The notes beneath the pieces were generated by a model. The model had not been told where the DNA came from. It did no database searches and saw only the letters and a list, made by a program, of their open reading frames with translations. Source: Lepus europaeus (lineage: Eukaryota; Chordata; Mammalia; Lagomorpha; Leporidae). From it: DNA of 64,000 nt. The stretch spans positions 67,169,266-67,233,265 of the forward strand of contig NC_084837.1 of the NCBI RefSeq assembly GCF_033115175.1. The letters are read 5' to 3'. This document shows, piece after piece, positions 46,580-57,734 of this stretch (position 1 is its first letter; the number at the start of each line of letters is the position of its first letter). Position numbers and translations under genes: made by a program.

Positions 46580-47478
46580 ACCCTTCAACTGATTGAATCA
46601 GGCTCATCCATAGTGTCTGGGATAATCTCCCTTACTTAAAGACATTTGGTTGTAGATTTAATTCATATCTGCAACATACCTTTGCTGTTACACCTAAATT
46701 AGTGTTTAGATAACTGAAGGGTAAAGTCTAGCTAAATTGATACAGTAAAATTGACTCTCACAGTCTGTTTCCTATAGGATTTTGCTTTCAGATAATGGTT
46801 TAATGGTAATTAAATGTAACTTGTGGGATCTGAATGCTTCCAAGGGATATGTTTTCATTGTATAAAGAAAACTTCAAGAACCAAAGGAACAAAACAATAG
46901 TGAAATAAAAATAGCTAAATTATATGTGTATGTGTGTTGGGATAGGAATGGGATACAAAACTACCTCCTATTCAAAATGCTAGGACTCCCACAGGCCCAG
47001 TCATTCCCCCTCATTGTTCCCTCAATCTCCTGGGATGTTTGACATCCCTAATCTTTTATTTTATGTCCACATATTCCTCCATCAACCCCATGGATATAAG
47101 CATCTACCCCCTTCCCACAAGCACTCCCAGATTTCCTGCTGTGAATATACCTTGAAATCTGTACCTGACATCTACATCTGGGCCTTCTTCAAACCCACAG
47201 CCCTGAGCGTGTATTTATGCACCACACTATTCTCTCATGTTTATCCTGTGTCCTGTAAAGGTCTTTATGGAGATCAAATTATTCACTCATTCATCCATCA
47301 AATATTTATTTATCTAGGGCATTGGCAGATGGTGCTTGTGAAACAAGCGGACTTAATTCCTAGTTGAAAGACCTTGACTTCTGATACAGGGGACAGAATG
47401 AAACATGTGCAGGACACAAAGGAAGGAGCCTTTGATCAGTTTATCTAGATACAGTTTATATGCAATGTGAAGTCTTAT
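46580..47478. other. Non-coding stretch with possible L2-like scraps
   Basis: AATATTTATTTATCTAGGGC near 47300 and CTTCTTCAAACCCACAGCC near 47180 hint at L2-type sequence. Nothing else is recognised. Confidence 0.4.
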
Positions 47479-47479
47479 G

Positions 47480-47800
47480 TATTTAAGATTTATTTGTTTG
47501 AAAGGCAGAGAGACAAAGATAGAGAGGTAAGGGGGCTGGGGAAGGGAGAAATATCTTCCATCTGCTGTTTTTACTCCCCACATGGCTGCAGTAGCCAGGT
47601 CTGGGCCAGGCTGAGCCAGGAGACGGGAATTCCATTTGTTCTCAGACTTGCGTGGTAGGGACCCAAGAACTTGAACCATCACACGCTTCATTAGTAGGAA
47701 GCTGAATTGGAAGCAGAGGAGCTGTGACTCAAACCAGCACTCTGATATGGGATTTGCTCCCAAGGAGCAGCTTGACCTGCTGTACTACAGCACCCACCCT
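47480..47800 (-). repeat. Old, divergent CSINE-like SINE
   Basis: Minus-strand element with TTTGAAAGGCAGAGAGACAA, AGGTCTGGGCCAGGCTGAGC and CTGTACTACAGCACCCACCC. Confidence 0.78.
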
Positions 47801-48227
47801 AATCCTATGAATTTTGAAAAATACATGCAATTGTGTAACTGTTATCACAAGACGTAGAACTTTTCTATCATCAGAAAATTACTTTTTTGATATGTTAACA
47901 CTGCCCAGAGCAATCTACGGAGTAATGTGGTCACTGCCAAAATCCAACAGCATTTTTTGCAGAAACAGGAAAATCACTCTTAAAATTCATAAGAAGTCTC
48001 AAGGAAACCCAAATAGCACAATCTTAAAAAAAGAACAGAGGTGAAAATCTCATACTTCCTGATTTCAAAACTTATGACAAAACTATGATAATCAAAATAG
48101 TGTGGCTCTGCATACAGACAGACATACAGACCAGTGGATGGGAATAGAGTCCCAGAAATGAAGCCTCAAATACCTGGTTAAAATGTTTTCTATAGGGAGT
48201 CAAGACCACTCAGTGGAGGAGGGACAA

Positions 48228-48230
<3 letters not shown>

Positions 48231-48258
<28 letters not shown>

Positions 48259-48585
48259 GACAGGCAGAGTGGACAGCGAGAGAGAGATAGAGAGAAAGGT
48301 CTTCCTTTTTGCCGTTGGTTCACCCTCCAATGGCCGCCGCGGTTGGCGCGCTGCGGCCGGCGCACCGCGCTGATCCGATGGCAGGAGCCAGGTGCTTCTC
48401 CTGGTCTCCCATGGGGTGCAGGGCCCAAGGACTTGGGCCATCCTCCACTGCACTCCCTGGCCACAGCAGAGAGCTGGCCTGGAAGAGGGGCAACCGGGAC
48501 AGGATCGGTGCCCCGACCGGGACTAGAACCCGGTGTGCCGGCGCCGCAAGGCGGAGGATTAGCCTATTGAGCTGCGGCACCGGCC
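48231..48585 (-). repeat. Young CSINE with AT-expanded tail
   Basis: Minus-strand young-type copy with GAGGGACAATAT at 48219-48230 and 48586-48597. Between the left duplicate and the T-tail lies a short (AT)n run. Confidence 0.95.
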
Positions 48586-48602
48586 GAGGGACAATATTTT
48601 TC

Positions 48603-48748
48603 TTATTTATTTTTATAGAAAGCTTTAATTTAATAAATATAAATTTCATAGGTACAATTTTCGGATTATAACGGTTCCCCCCTCTCCCCCTTAGCTGCCC
48701 TCCCACCCTCAAACCATCCCACCTCCTACTCCCTCTCCCATCCCAAGA
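48603..48748 (-). mobile_element. Lagomorph-type L1 3' end, strongly 5'-truncated
   Basis: ATAAATATAAATTTCATAGG, TTCGGATTATAACGGTTCCC and the C-rich CCTCCCACCCTC run are the 3' UTR of the lagomorph L1 in minus orientation. The flanks GGGACAATATTTTTC and AGGATAATATTTTTC form a target-site duplication inside the ancient L1. Confidence 0.75.
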
Positions 48749-49091
48749 AGGATAATATTTTTCAACAAATGCTGTTGGGAAAGTGGATGTACACATGCAA
48801 AAAAAATGTGGTTGAATCCTTACCTTACACATGTACAAACATTAAATCAAAGACTTAAATGTACTATCTAAAATTATAAAATAGATTAAAGCATATCACA
48901 AAGGCTTTTGGCATTAGATTTAACCAGTGATTTCTCAGATATAACTGCAACGAAAAGCACAAGCAACAAAAGAAAAAAATAGATAAATTGGACTTCATAA
49001 AAATTTTAAATGTTGTGTATCAAAGGGCATTAAAAATAGAGTGAAGAGACAATCCATGGAATGGGAGAAAATATTTACAAATCATATCTTT

Positions 49092-49330
49092 TTAAAAAAA
49101 TTTCATTTATTTGAGAGGTATAGTTACATAGAGGAGAGACAGAAAGGTCTTTCATCTGATGTTTCACTCCCCAAATGGCCACAATGACCGAAGCTGGGCT
49201 GATCTGAAGTCAGGAGCCAGGAGCTTCTACCAGGTCTCCCACGTGAGTGCAGGGGACCAAGCACTTGGGCCATCTTCCACTGTTTTCCCAGGCCATAGCA
49301 GAGAGAGCAGCCAGGACACGAGCCAGCACC
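49092..49330 (-). repeat. CSINE, 5'-truncated, 15-bp target-site duplication
   Basis: Minus-strand copy between ACAAATCATATCTTT at 49077-49091 and 49331-49345. It ends at GAGCCAGCACC, lacking the head. Confidence 0.94.
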
Positions 49331-49641
49331 ACAAATCATATCTTTAATAAGGGATTGATATCTAAATTATAAAATGAACTACAATTCAACAGCAACAAAA
49401 AAAACTGATTTAGAAATTGGGCAAACAACTTGAATAGACATCCTTTCAAAGAAGATATTCAAATAAAAATTTGCTCAACATTGCCAATTATTAGGCAAAT
49501 GCAAATCGAAGCTACAAGGATGACTGTTATTTAAAAAAACTCACAAAAACAAGTGTTGTCAGATATGGAAGAAGTGGAAACCCTTGTGCATTAATGATGG
49601 GAATGAGGAAAGTACAACTGATGTGGAAAATGGTAATTTCC

Positions 49642-49968
49642 CTGGGGCCGGTGCTGTGGCGCAGCAGGTTAAAGCCCTGGCTTGAAGTGCCGGCATCCCA
49701 TATGAACACCGGTTCAAATCCCGGCTGCCTCTCTTCCAATCTATCTCTCTGCTTGGCCTGGGAAAGCAGTGGAGGATGGCCCAAGTCCTTGGGCTCCTGC
49801 ACCCAAATGGGAGACCGGGAAGAAGCTCCTGGCTCCAGATCGGTGCAGCTCCAGCCATTGCGGCCATCTGGGGAGTGACCCAGCGGGTGGAAGACCTCTC
49901 TCTCTGTCTCTACCTCTCTCTGTAACCCTGTCTTCCAAATAAATAAAATAAATCTTTTTTAAAAAAAG
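49642..49968 (+). repeat. CSINE with 15-bp target-site duplication, in L1
   Basis: Plus-strand full-length copy between AAAATGGTAATTTCC (49627) and AAAATTGTAATTTCC (49969). Confidence 0.95.
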
Positions 49969-50206
49969 AAAATTGTAATTTCCAAAAAGTTTAAGCATAG
50001 AATTACCATATGATCCACCCATTACACTTCTGATTATATATGGGAAAGAAATGAAGTAGATATTTGTACATCTGTGTTCATGGTAGTGTTATTGACAATA
50101 GCCAGAGGGAGAAAGCAACTCAAGTGTTTGTAAATGGGTAAACAAAATAGGATATATATGTAGGTACAGTGGATTACTATTCAGCCTTAAAAAGAAAGAA
50201 AATTCT

Positions 50207-50816
50207 TTGATTTTACATGCAACACACAAGCTTTATTTAACAAAGGTAACAGGTAAAATCACACGGGCACTTATATTAAGAGGAAAACTGACTAGATGGA
50301 ATTTTATCTTAAACATCTACAGCAACTACTTGCAGTTGCATTTGAGCTCTGTTGCTGTGAAGACTACAGCTCATGCACAGGTGTGGGTGAATAATTTGTA
50401 CATTTTTTTAGGTATTCACTGAATACTACCTTAACACATGGATGTGAAATTTGAAAAAGATTTAATTGACCATCTTCAGATATACTTCACTTTTGTTGAT
50501 GTTTTGTAAGAGATCATCTGTAAAGAAGAATACACAGTTCTGGCTCATGAATCGTGTAATGAACCCACCCTAGACTCTGCTGGACACCAAGTCTCCACCA
50601 TTCCTCCTCAGATATCAAGTGGGTTTTGGATACTTGCTTGGAGAGTTCTCTGGGTACCGTGACATGCTGGTACTTGTAGTGCTCATCAAAGTACTTAACC
50701 CAGTAATAAATCTGCTTGTGGGCCAACTTACAGGCGCACAGTGGGCATGGAGAGACTAGAGGGTGCAGAGCTGGGGAAGCAACCACACCTCCATGTCTGT
50801 CCAAGGCAATGACTCC
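50207..50816 (-). pseudogene. CKS2: CKS2 processed pseudogene
   Basis: The former coding region is 50487-50726 on the minus strand, 80 codons with stop, exactly the size of CKS2 (CDC28 regulatory subunit, a cyclin-dependent-kinase binding protein of 79 residues) with no introns and no indels. [22 protein letters not shown] and [18 protein letters not shown] are clearly CKS2 rather than CKS1B. It is dead: the start codon is TTG, and the CGA-type arginine codon after ILLYR is TGA. A 3' UTR follows, with AATAAA at 50237-50232 (minus) about 25 bases before the insertion end. Flanks AAAGAAAGAAAATTCT and AGAAAAGAAATTCT are a near-perfect target-site duplication in the ancient L1. The A-tail is nearly eroded. 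Confidence 0.94.
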
Positions 50817-51180
50817 AGAAAAGAAATTCTGACACATGTTACAACATGAATAAACCTGGAGGACTTAATGCTAAGTGAAATAAGTCAGTTACAAAAGGAC
50901 AAATACTGTATGATTCTTATGCAAGATACCTAGAGTAGTAAATTCATGAACACAGAAAGTAGAATAGTGGTTGCCAGGGGCTAGGGATAGAGGTGATGGG
51001 AAGTTACTGTGCCATGGGTACAGAGTTTCAACTTGGGAGGATGAATAGGTTCTAGGCTTGGATGGTAGTGATGGTTTCTCAGCAGGTATGTACTTAATAC
51101 CACTTCACTGTATACTTAGAAATGATTCAGATGGCAAATTTTCTGTCATGTGTATTTTATCACAAAGAAAAGAACAACAA

Positions 51181-52385
51181 CAATTCCACATGCCTGTGCT
51201 TTGACAACCCCCTTCCCTCCAAGCCCAGGCAACTTCTGAGCTGCTTTCTGTCAGTATAGGTGAGTTCTGCCAGTTCAGGAGCGTCTTGTAAATGGAGTGA
51301 TACTGAATGTACCTCTTTGTGTCTGTCTGGGTTTTTTTTTTTTTTTTGTTAGGCATAATGAGCTCAGTATTTTTCTCTATTCTGCATACTAAACGTGAAT
51401 CCTGTTGTAAGGCCTACGTAAATCTGAAGGAGGCCTTGCTGAGGAAGGAAAGGCTGTTCTGGCGGAGAAATGGGCCCCATCCAGCCAAGGGCAGCTAGTG
51501 ACAACACCAGTGGAGGAGGGCACAGTCCTTCACCTTCTCTCATGCTCTCTTCTGTTTCCCACTCAGCAGCTGTTTTGTTCCAAATGTGCCAGCTTTTTTC
51601 TTTCTTACCTTTTTCTTCCCCCATCTGCTGGTTTACTTCTATGAGTGAAGTGAATGTTCATGTTTTTAAATGTCATATTTTGAAGCAAGCAGCCCTTTCT
51701 TCTATGGCAAGACTGCTAGTTGCTTTCCAACATCGATTCTCCCCCTCTTAACATTCCCTGATTTGGATATCAGTAAGATGCTACTATCTCAGCCTCTCCT
51801 GCAGCTAAGTATGGCATATGATTAAGCTCCTGACAATGACCTTGCATGGAAGTGATTTACATAATTCCAGGTCATGGCATGGACAGAATGTGTCATCTTT
51901 CTCCAAACCTTCTCCTCCATCCTACTGCCTAACATGCTGGGGCCCCCAGGACCGCACAAGTGAAGCCAACACCCAAAGTATGACAGAGCTACCAGCCACA
52001 AGGATCCTGTGTTGCTGTGGAGAGATAGGTGTCTGTGTTGTTTGAGCCATTATTATCTTGGTCTTCGTTACAGTCTCTGAATACTTACCATACCTACGAT
52101 AAATCCCAACATGGGCAGGAGGCTGAACTAGGCAATTAATGTCTAATGAGAAGTGAAATAACTGGACAGTGCCAGTGTTGAGAGAATTCACAACCTAGAG
52201 GGAAAGACTGATGCAAGCTCACTAACTACAGTGTAGGATAGACGATGTTAACTGCTTTATTGGCAATATAAACAAAGTCTGGTAGAAGAAATTAATTTTG
52301 ATTGTGGTACAAGGAAAGACTTACTAAATAAGATATGTGACTTGGGATTTGGACAATGAATTGAATTCTGGTAGATAGAAGAAGA
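51181..52385. other. Non-coding stretch, partly L1/LTR-like
   Basis: GCTGCTTTCTGTCAGTATAG..TGTAAATGGAGTGATACTGA at about 51240-51370 resembles old L1 3' sequence. 51780-52110 (CCTGACAATGACC..TGTGTTGCTGTGGAG) has the look of an eroded LTR. No gene seen. Confidence 0.4.
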
Positions 52386-52387
52386 TA

Positions 52388-52719
52388 GGGGCCGGCAATA
52401 TAGTTCAGTGGGTTAAGCTGCCACCTGCAGTGCCAGCATATCATATGGGTGCCGATTCGAGTCCTGGCTGCTCCACTTCTGTTCTAACTCCCTGCTAATG
52501 TGCCTGGGAAAACAGTGGAAGATGGCCTAAATGCTTGTGCCCTTGCACCAACGTAGGAGACCCAGAAGAAGCTCCTGGCTCCTGGCTTTGACCAGACCCA
52601 GCCCTGGCTCTTATGACCATTTGGTGACTGAAACAGCAGATGGAAGATATCTCTCTCTCCCCACTCTTGTGACTCTCTCTAACTCTGCCTTTCAAATAAA
52701 TAAATAAATCTTAAAAAAA
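52388..52719 (+). repeat. CSINE, full length
   Basis: Plus-strand copy, flanks AGAAGATAG / AGAAGATAA. Confidence 0.92.
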
Positions 52720-52797
52720 TAGAAGATAAATAGGATAGTTTCAGGTAGAAGGAACAGTACATGTAAAGGCATAAAGGCATAGAAGTGCACAGTGTAG

Positions 52798-53141
52798 GGG
52801 TGGGCATTTGATTCTGAGATTAAGATGCCCTTTGGAATGTCTTTATCATATATCTGAGTACCTGGGTTGAGTCCTGGTTATACTTCCAGTTCCAACTTCC
52901 TGTTATTGTATACCCTGGGCAGTAGCAGATGATGGCTCAAGTAATTGGGCCCCTGCCACCCACATGGGAGACCCAGATTGAATTCCAGGCTCCTATCTTT
53001 GACGTGGTTCAGCTCCAGCTTTTGCAGCCTACTCTGGGAGGCAGTGGAGTTCATTTGGGATGTGAACCAGTAGACAGAAGATCTTTGTCCCTCTGTTTCT
53101 GTCTCTTTGCCTTTCAGATAAAATGGAAATAAATATTTTTA
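52798..53141 (+). repeat. Old, divergent CSINE-like SINE
   Basis: Plus-strand element with GGGGTGGGCATTTGATTCTG head and TTTCAGATAAAATGGAAATA tail. An extra CTACTCTGGGAGGCAGTGGA lies in the middle. Confidence 0.75.
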
Positions 53142-53870
53142 AAGTGTACAATGTACCCATAAAATAAGCAAAAAAGGCAGGATGTCAATGAATGTAGAAG
53201 ATGAATAGCTTGGTTAGATAGGGACCAGATTGTGATGGCCCTTGAATGTTATACAAGGAATTTGGTTTTGGATGAGCTGAATTTGAGGTGCTTATGAAAG
53301 GACATTAGATCGTGGAGCTCCAAAGTGAGGAGCTTGGAGATATAGATCTGGACAGCATTCCTATCCAAGGGACAAAGTGATGGACAAGAAAGAAAGTGTA
53401 CAGTGAGGAGATGCCAGAGGAGGAAAATCAGCCAATCCTCACAGGCTGTGGAAAGGGGAAGATTGCAGTGAAGGAAACCGGGAAGTGATCCAAGAGGTAG
53501 GAATAGACTCGGGCAAAGTTGTGGTCATGGAAGTCATATATAACCTTGGGTTACTTCCTTGTAATGTCAACACTTTTCTTTCAATACTAGCTCTTCATTT
53601 TCCTAGAATTCTTGTCTTAGAAGCAAATCATTTCAAGAATATGCCAGTTATTCAATCTGTTTTGAATTGCTTTAATAAATCTCTACTTTCTCTTGCCTTG
53701 GGAATCTAATTTATTGACTGAGAGGTCATCATCAAGGTGTGAGTAGAAAGCAACCATGGTAGATTTTGTGGCAGCCTGCCCAGGTGCTTCCTTCAGTGTA
53801 CAGGTGCTAATTTTCCTAGCTGCTGGGCCTGCTGGCTGCTAATGGCTCACACAGCTGAGTTCCTTTCTTC
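53142..53870. other. Non-coding stretch, nothing named
   Basis: GATTGTGATGGCCCTTGAAT and AGGAATTTGGTTTTGGATGA near 53230 look like a degraded interspersed repeat, but I cannot place it. No exon or RNA recognised. Confidence 0.4.
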
Positions 53871-53871
53871 C

Positions 53872-54173
53872 TTTTTTTTTTTTTTTTAAATAGATGGAGG
53901 CAGAGACAGCTCCTGTTTGCTAGTTCACTTCCCAAATGCCCACAGTGATTCAGGACTGGGCTGGACCAAAGCAAGGAGCCAGGAATTCAACCCAGGCTTC
54001 CAACATGGCTGGCAGGGATTCAGTCACTTGAGGTGTCACCCACTGCCTCTCAGAGTGAGCATTAGCAGGAAGCTAAAATCAGGATCCACAGTCATGACTT
54101 AAACTGAGGTACTATGATATAGGATACAAGTGTCCCAACTGTCATCTTAACTGCCAGGCTAAATGTCTACCCC
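53872..54173 (-). repeat. Old, divergent CSINE-like SINE
   Basis: Minus-strand element after a run of T; AGGCAGAGACAGCTCC, GGACCAAAGCAAGGAGCC and AATGTCTACCCC mark its two ends. Confidence 0.72.
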
Positions 54174-54199
54174 TGAGTTTCTTTCTGGAAGATACCAAC

Positions 54200-54490
54200 T
54201 TGCCCATATTTATACCTCTTTCCAGAGGATGCCTACAGGCAATATTAAACTGATGCATGTGTACAAAGGATTGCTCTTGGCTTCTATTTGAGACAATTTG
54301 AACGGTCATTGCAGCCCTAAAACTCTATCCTATGGGATACACTGATGTCTCTGATCCTATTTCCTTCACTTACGTATAGGTGTTGCTCCGTGAAAGTACC
54401 CTTAAATAAACCTTCTGCACATAAATCTCTGCCTCAGAATCTTTTACTTGGGACATTCCACCAGGGCTGTTGGTCCCATACCGAATTAGC
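54200..54490 (+). mobile_element. LTR-like end of an endogenous retrovirus
   Basis: CTTAAATAAACCTTCTGCAC, AATCTCTGCCTCAGAATCTT and TTGGTCCCATACCGAAT are the pattern of an LTR polyadenylation signal, U5 and the start of the internal region. Left boundary unknown. Confidence 0.5.
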
Positions 54491-54779
54491 AGTGAGAGTC
54501 TACTGACTGGCTAGCAATAGGAATTCCATCATTCATAGTAGGTGGAGTACTGATAGTTCCTGGCTTACTTTAGCAGTAATATTGTGAAAACATTCAGTGA
54601 TGGCGGTCTGGATAGGGCACCAGTGGAATGGAAAGCACCGCAAGGTGTAATAACTCAGGCCTCTGACATGTTTGGAGGAAGTACCAATACTAATTATAAG
54701 GACTCATGAAGTGAATGGCATTTGCTATATGCTAATGAGTTACTGGGGAGAAATAATGAAAGTCTGAGTGTAAGTACCT

Positions 54780-55087
54780 GGGCCAGCACCATGGTGCAGC
54801 AGGTAAAGCCTGCAGTGCCGGCATCTCATATGGGCATCGGCTCGGGTCCTGGCTGCTCCACTTCCAATCCAGCTTTCTTGCTATGGCCTTGGAAAGCAGT
54901 AGAAGATCGCCCAAGTGCTTGGGATCTTGCACCTGTGTGGGAGATTCAGAAGAAGCTCCTGGCTCCTGGCTCAGCTCTGGCTGTTGCAGCCATTTAGGGA
55001 GTGAACCAGTGGATGGAAGATTTCTCTTTCTGCCTCTGACTTTCTGTAACTCTGCTTTCAAATAAATAAATAGATCTTTTTAAAAAA
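54780..55087 (+). repeat. CSINE, full length
   Basis: Plus-strand copy with a shortened head (GGTAAAGCCTGCAGTGCCGG) and TAAATAAATAGATC tail. Confidence 0.88.
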
Positions 55088-55098
55088 ATGCTATTATA

Positions 55099-55430
55099 AG
55101 CTGGCACCACTGCTCAATAGGCTAATCCTCCGTCTGCGGCGCCGGCACACTGGGTTCTAGTCCCAGTCGGGGCGCCGGATTCTGTCCCGGTTGCCCCTCT
55201 TCCAGGCCAGCTCTCTGCTGTGGCCCGGGAGTGCAGTGGGGGATGGCCCAAGTCCTTGGGCCCTGCACCCCATGGGAGACCAGGAGAAGCACCTGGCTCC
55301 TGGCTTCAGATCAGCGTGGTGCACCGGCTGTAGTGCGCCGGCCGCGGCAGCCATTGGAGGGTGAACCAACGGCAAAGGAAGACCTTTCTCTCTGTCTCTC
55401 TCTTTCACTGTCCACTCTGCTTGTCAAAAA
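55099..55430 (+). repeat. Young CSINE with 17-bp target-site duplication
   Basis: Plus-strand young-type copy between AAAAAAATGCTATTATA at 55082-55098 and 55431-55447; the target includes the tail of the previous SINE. Confidence 0.95.
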
Positions 55431-55466
55431 AAAAAAATGCTATTATAGGAGAGTACTTCCTTACCC

Positions 55467-55527
<61 letters not shown>

Positions 55528-55771
55528 AGAGATCTTGGATTTGGTGGTTCACTCCCCAGATGGCTGCAACCCTGGAGGTGGGCTGGACCAAAGCCAGGAG
55601 CCAGGAGCTTCTTCCAGGTCTCCCACACACTTGGGCTATCTTCTGTAGTTTTCCCAGGCCATTAGCGGGGAGCTGGATAGGAAGTGGAGCAGCCAGGACA
55701 TGAACCAGTAGCCATATGGGATGCCAGCATTGCAGGCAATGGCTTTACCTGCCATGCCACAATGCCAGCCT
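55467..55771 (-). repeat. CSINE with expanded GA tract and no T-tail
   Basis: Minus-strand copy beginning with GA repeats (55467-55521, about 25 units with one AAA interruption) in place of the usual TTTATTTGAAAGGCAGAG. Confidence 0.88.
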
Positions 55772-55774
55772 TAA

Positions 55775-56230
55775 TAATTTCTCTTCTACCCAACCTTATA
55801 TCTCACCCCCATTGACCCAGCGTGCTTAGGATCTGGTTCCATGTGTACTCTCCCATCTCTTGCCAGGACCTATTGGGGAGATTCCCACATCTCGTTCAGT
55901 ATGTGGTTAATTTCCTCCCTTAACACCTGGAGGAGATGCTGGGTTAAGTTGCTACCTAATCCTAGTAATTAGTCTTGTGGCCAGGTGAGGAAGTGAGAGT
56001 TGATTATGGGAAGTGAGGCCTTGACACTTGGGATGACGAACTTGAAAATTTTGAATCCTCAAACTCCTTGGGACCCTTTGGGCTTGATGAAGCATCCTCA
56101 TGTTAACACCCCATAACACAGCATTTAATATTTTGAGAAGTAGTGTTAGTTTGCTGCAGGAATGGTTTTTGAAGGGGTTTTGAAAATGTGTGATAGAAAA
56201 TTCAGGCTGTTAGAGAACACAGTAAAGCAT
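55775..56230 (+). other. Internal ERV-like remnant, tentative
   Basis: Between the LTR-like end at 54.2-54.5 kb and the pol-like relic at 57.7 kb, in the same orientation, this and 56550-56945 are non-SINE sequence that I take as decayed retroviral interior, mostly from position. No open frame. Confidence 0.3.
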
Positions 56231-56231
56231 T

Positions 56232-56549
56232 TAAAAAAATATTTATCTGTTTGAAAGACAGTTACAGAGAGACAGAGGAAGGGAGAGAGGTCTCCCATCC
56301 ACTGGTTTACTCCCCAGATGGCCACAATGGCCAGAGCTGGGCCGATCTGAAACCAGGAGCTAGGGGCTTCCTCCGGGTCTCCCACGTGGGTGCAGGGGCC
56401 CAAGCGCTTGGGTCATCTTCTACTGCTTTCCCAGGCCACAGCAGAGAGCTGGATCAGAAGAGGAGCAGCTCGGACTAGAACTGGCTCTCACGTGGGATGT
56501 TGGCACTGTAGGGGAGGTGGCTTTACCCACTACACCAAGTGCCGGCCCA
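56232..56549 (-). repeat. CSINE with target-site duplication
   Basis: Minus-strand full-length copy between ACAGTAAAGCATTT and ACAGTAAACGATTA. Confidence 0.92.
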
Positions 56550-56956
56550 GACAGTAAACGATTAAGGCTCTGAGATATGTGCTTTCTAGAATGGGTCCAT
56601 TATATAAATCTGGAAAACCCACCTGCTGACTGTTCTGAAGAAGAATCCAGATGATACTCCATTTATTGAAGTGATGAGGAATGTGTTGGTAAAAGGGGCA
56701 TCAGAATGATGGAGAAACCCAGTGGTGACTATCTTCTGTAGACCAGGGCCTTGGATGTAAGATATGCTGTTATAAAACTCGGCTCCCTGATAGGCATGAG
56801 GATAATATCCTAAAGTAAAAGAAGTCAAGTAGTAGCACTTAAACTACCAGAGGCAAAGTGAGTACAGTTTTCCTAATATGCAGAAAAGGTAGAGCATTCT
56901 GTGGAGGAGAGCTATGCAGAGGGTTGAGACGATAGATCTAAGGGCAAGATAGATGG

Positions 56957-57287
56957 GCAGGGGCCAGCACTGTGGTGTAGTGGGTAAAGCTGCCCCCTGC
57001 AGCGCTGGCATCCCATATGGGCACTGGTTCGAGTCCCAGGCCATTTCAGACCTAGCTCTCTGCTGTGACCTGGGAAAGCAGTGGAGGATGCCCCAAGTCC
57101 TTAGGTCTCTGTGCCCCTGTGGGAGACCCAGAAGAAGCTCCTGGCTCCTGGCTTCGGATAAGCCCAGCTTTGGCTGTTGTGGCCATTTGGAGAGTGAACC
57201 AGTGGAGGGAAGACCTCTCTTTCTCTTTGCCTCTCCTTCTTTCTGTGTCGCTCTTTCAAATAAATAAATAAATCCTTTTTTAAAAAA
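56957..57287 (+). repeat. CSINE with target-site duplication; last CSINE of the window
   Basis: Plus-strand full-length copy between AAGATAGATGG at 56946-56956 and 57288-57298. Confidence 0.94.
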
Positions 57288-57734
57288 AAGATAGATGGTC
57301 AAACAGTGACAATTCTGAGTATCATTCAGTCTAAAACAGAGAGATCAAGAATGAATGGTCAGGTGGCTGAGGGCAGCCACCCAAATTAAACAGTCACGGT
57401 CCCTTGCCCAGTTTCTGTATCTGAGCCAGTTTTCTGATCCAGAGCCCAGTGGGTGAAGTCTGCTCTGCCACATGGATCTTTGCCAGAGGAGATTAGCGAG
57501 ATCTCAGGTAGACTTTTGGCCAGGTAAATGTGTTCTTTTTCCATCCTTGTGAGAAAGAAGAATAGGAATCAGTTTGCATTCATGTGGGAATGGACAAAGT
57601 AAGTATAGATTTATGTTCTTGCCCTAAGGCTATGTTAACTTTTCCATGCTTTTATAGTAGAAAGGAAATTAAATAAAAAATATGAAAAACAACAAACAAA
57701 ACATATAGTAGAAATGGAACTGGCACACCCAGAA

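Larger units (their letters stand above)
47815..51180 (+). mobile_element. Ancient L1, 3' end, in several pieces
   Basis: Plus-strand segments 47815-48218, 48764-49076, 49346-49641, 49984-50206 and 50832-51180 together read as the end of ORF2 and 3' UTR of an old mammalian L1 (for example ACCATATGATCCACCCATT, AGTGAAATAAGTCAGTTACA, GTTGCCAGGGGCTAGGGATA). Interrupted by three CSINEs, a young L1 piece and a CKS2 pseudogene. Frames are destroyed. Confidence 0.8.

Noticed and set aside
50514-50837. 107-codon open frame containing most of CKS2
   Set aside because: The upstream ATG lies in the old 5' UTR, the true start is mutated and the frame ends at a premature stop; kept as a pseudogene only.
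2218-57271. Dozens of 60-150 codon frames with repeating phrases such as LGPCT, AWESS or EEAPGSWL
   Set aside because: They are translations of CSINE copies in either orientation and recur wherever the SINE does, so they are not genes.
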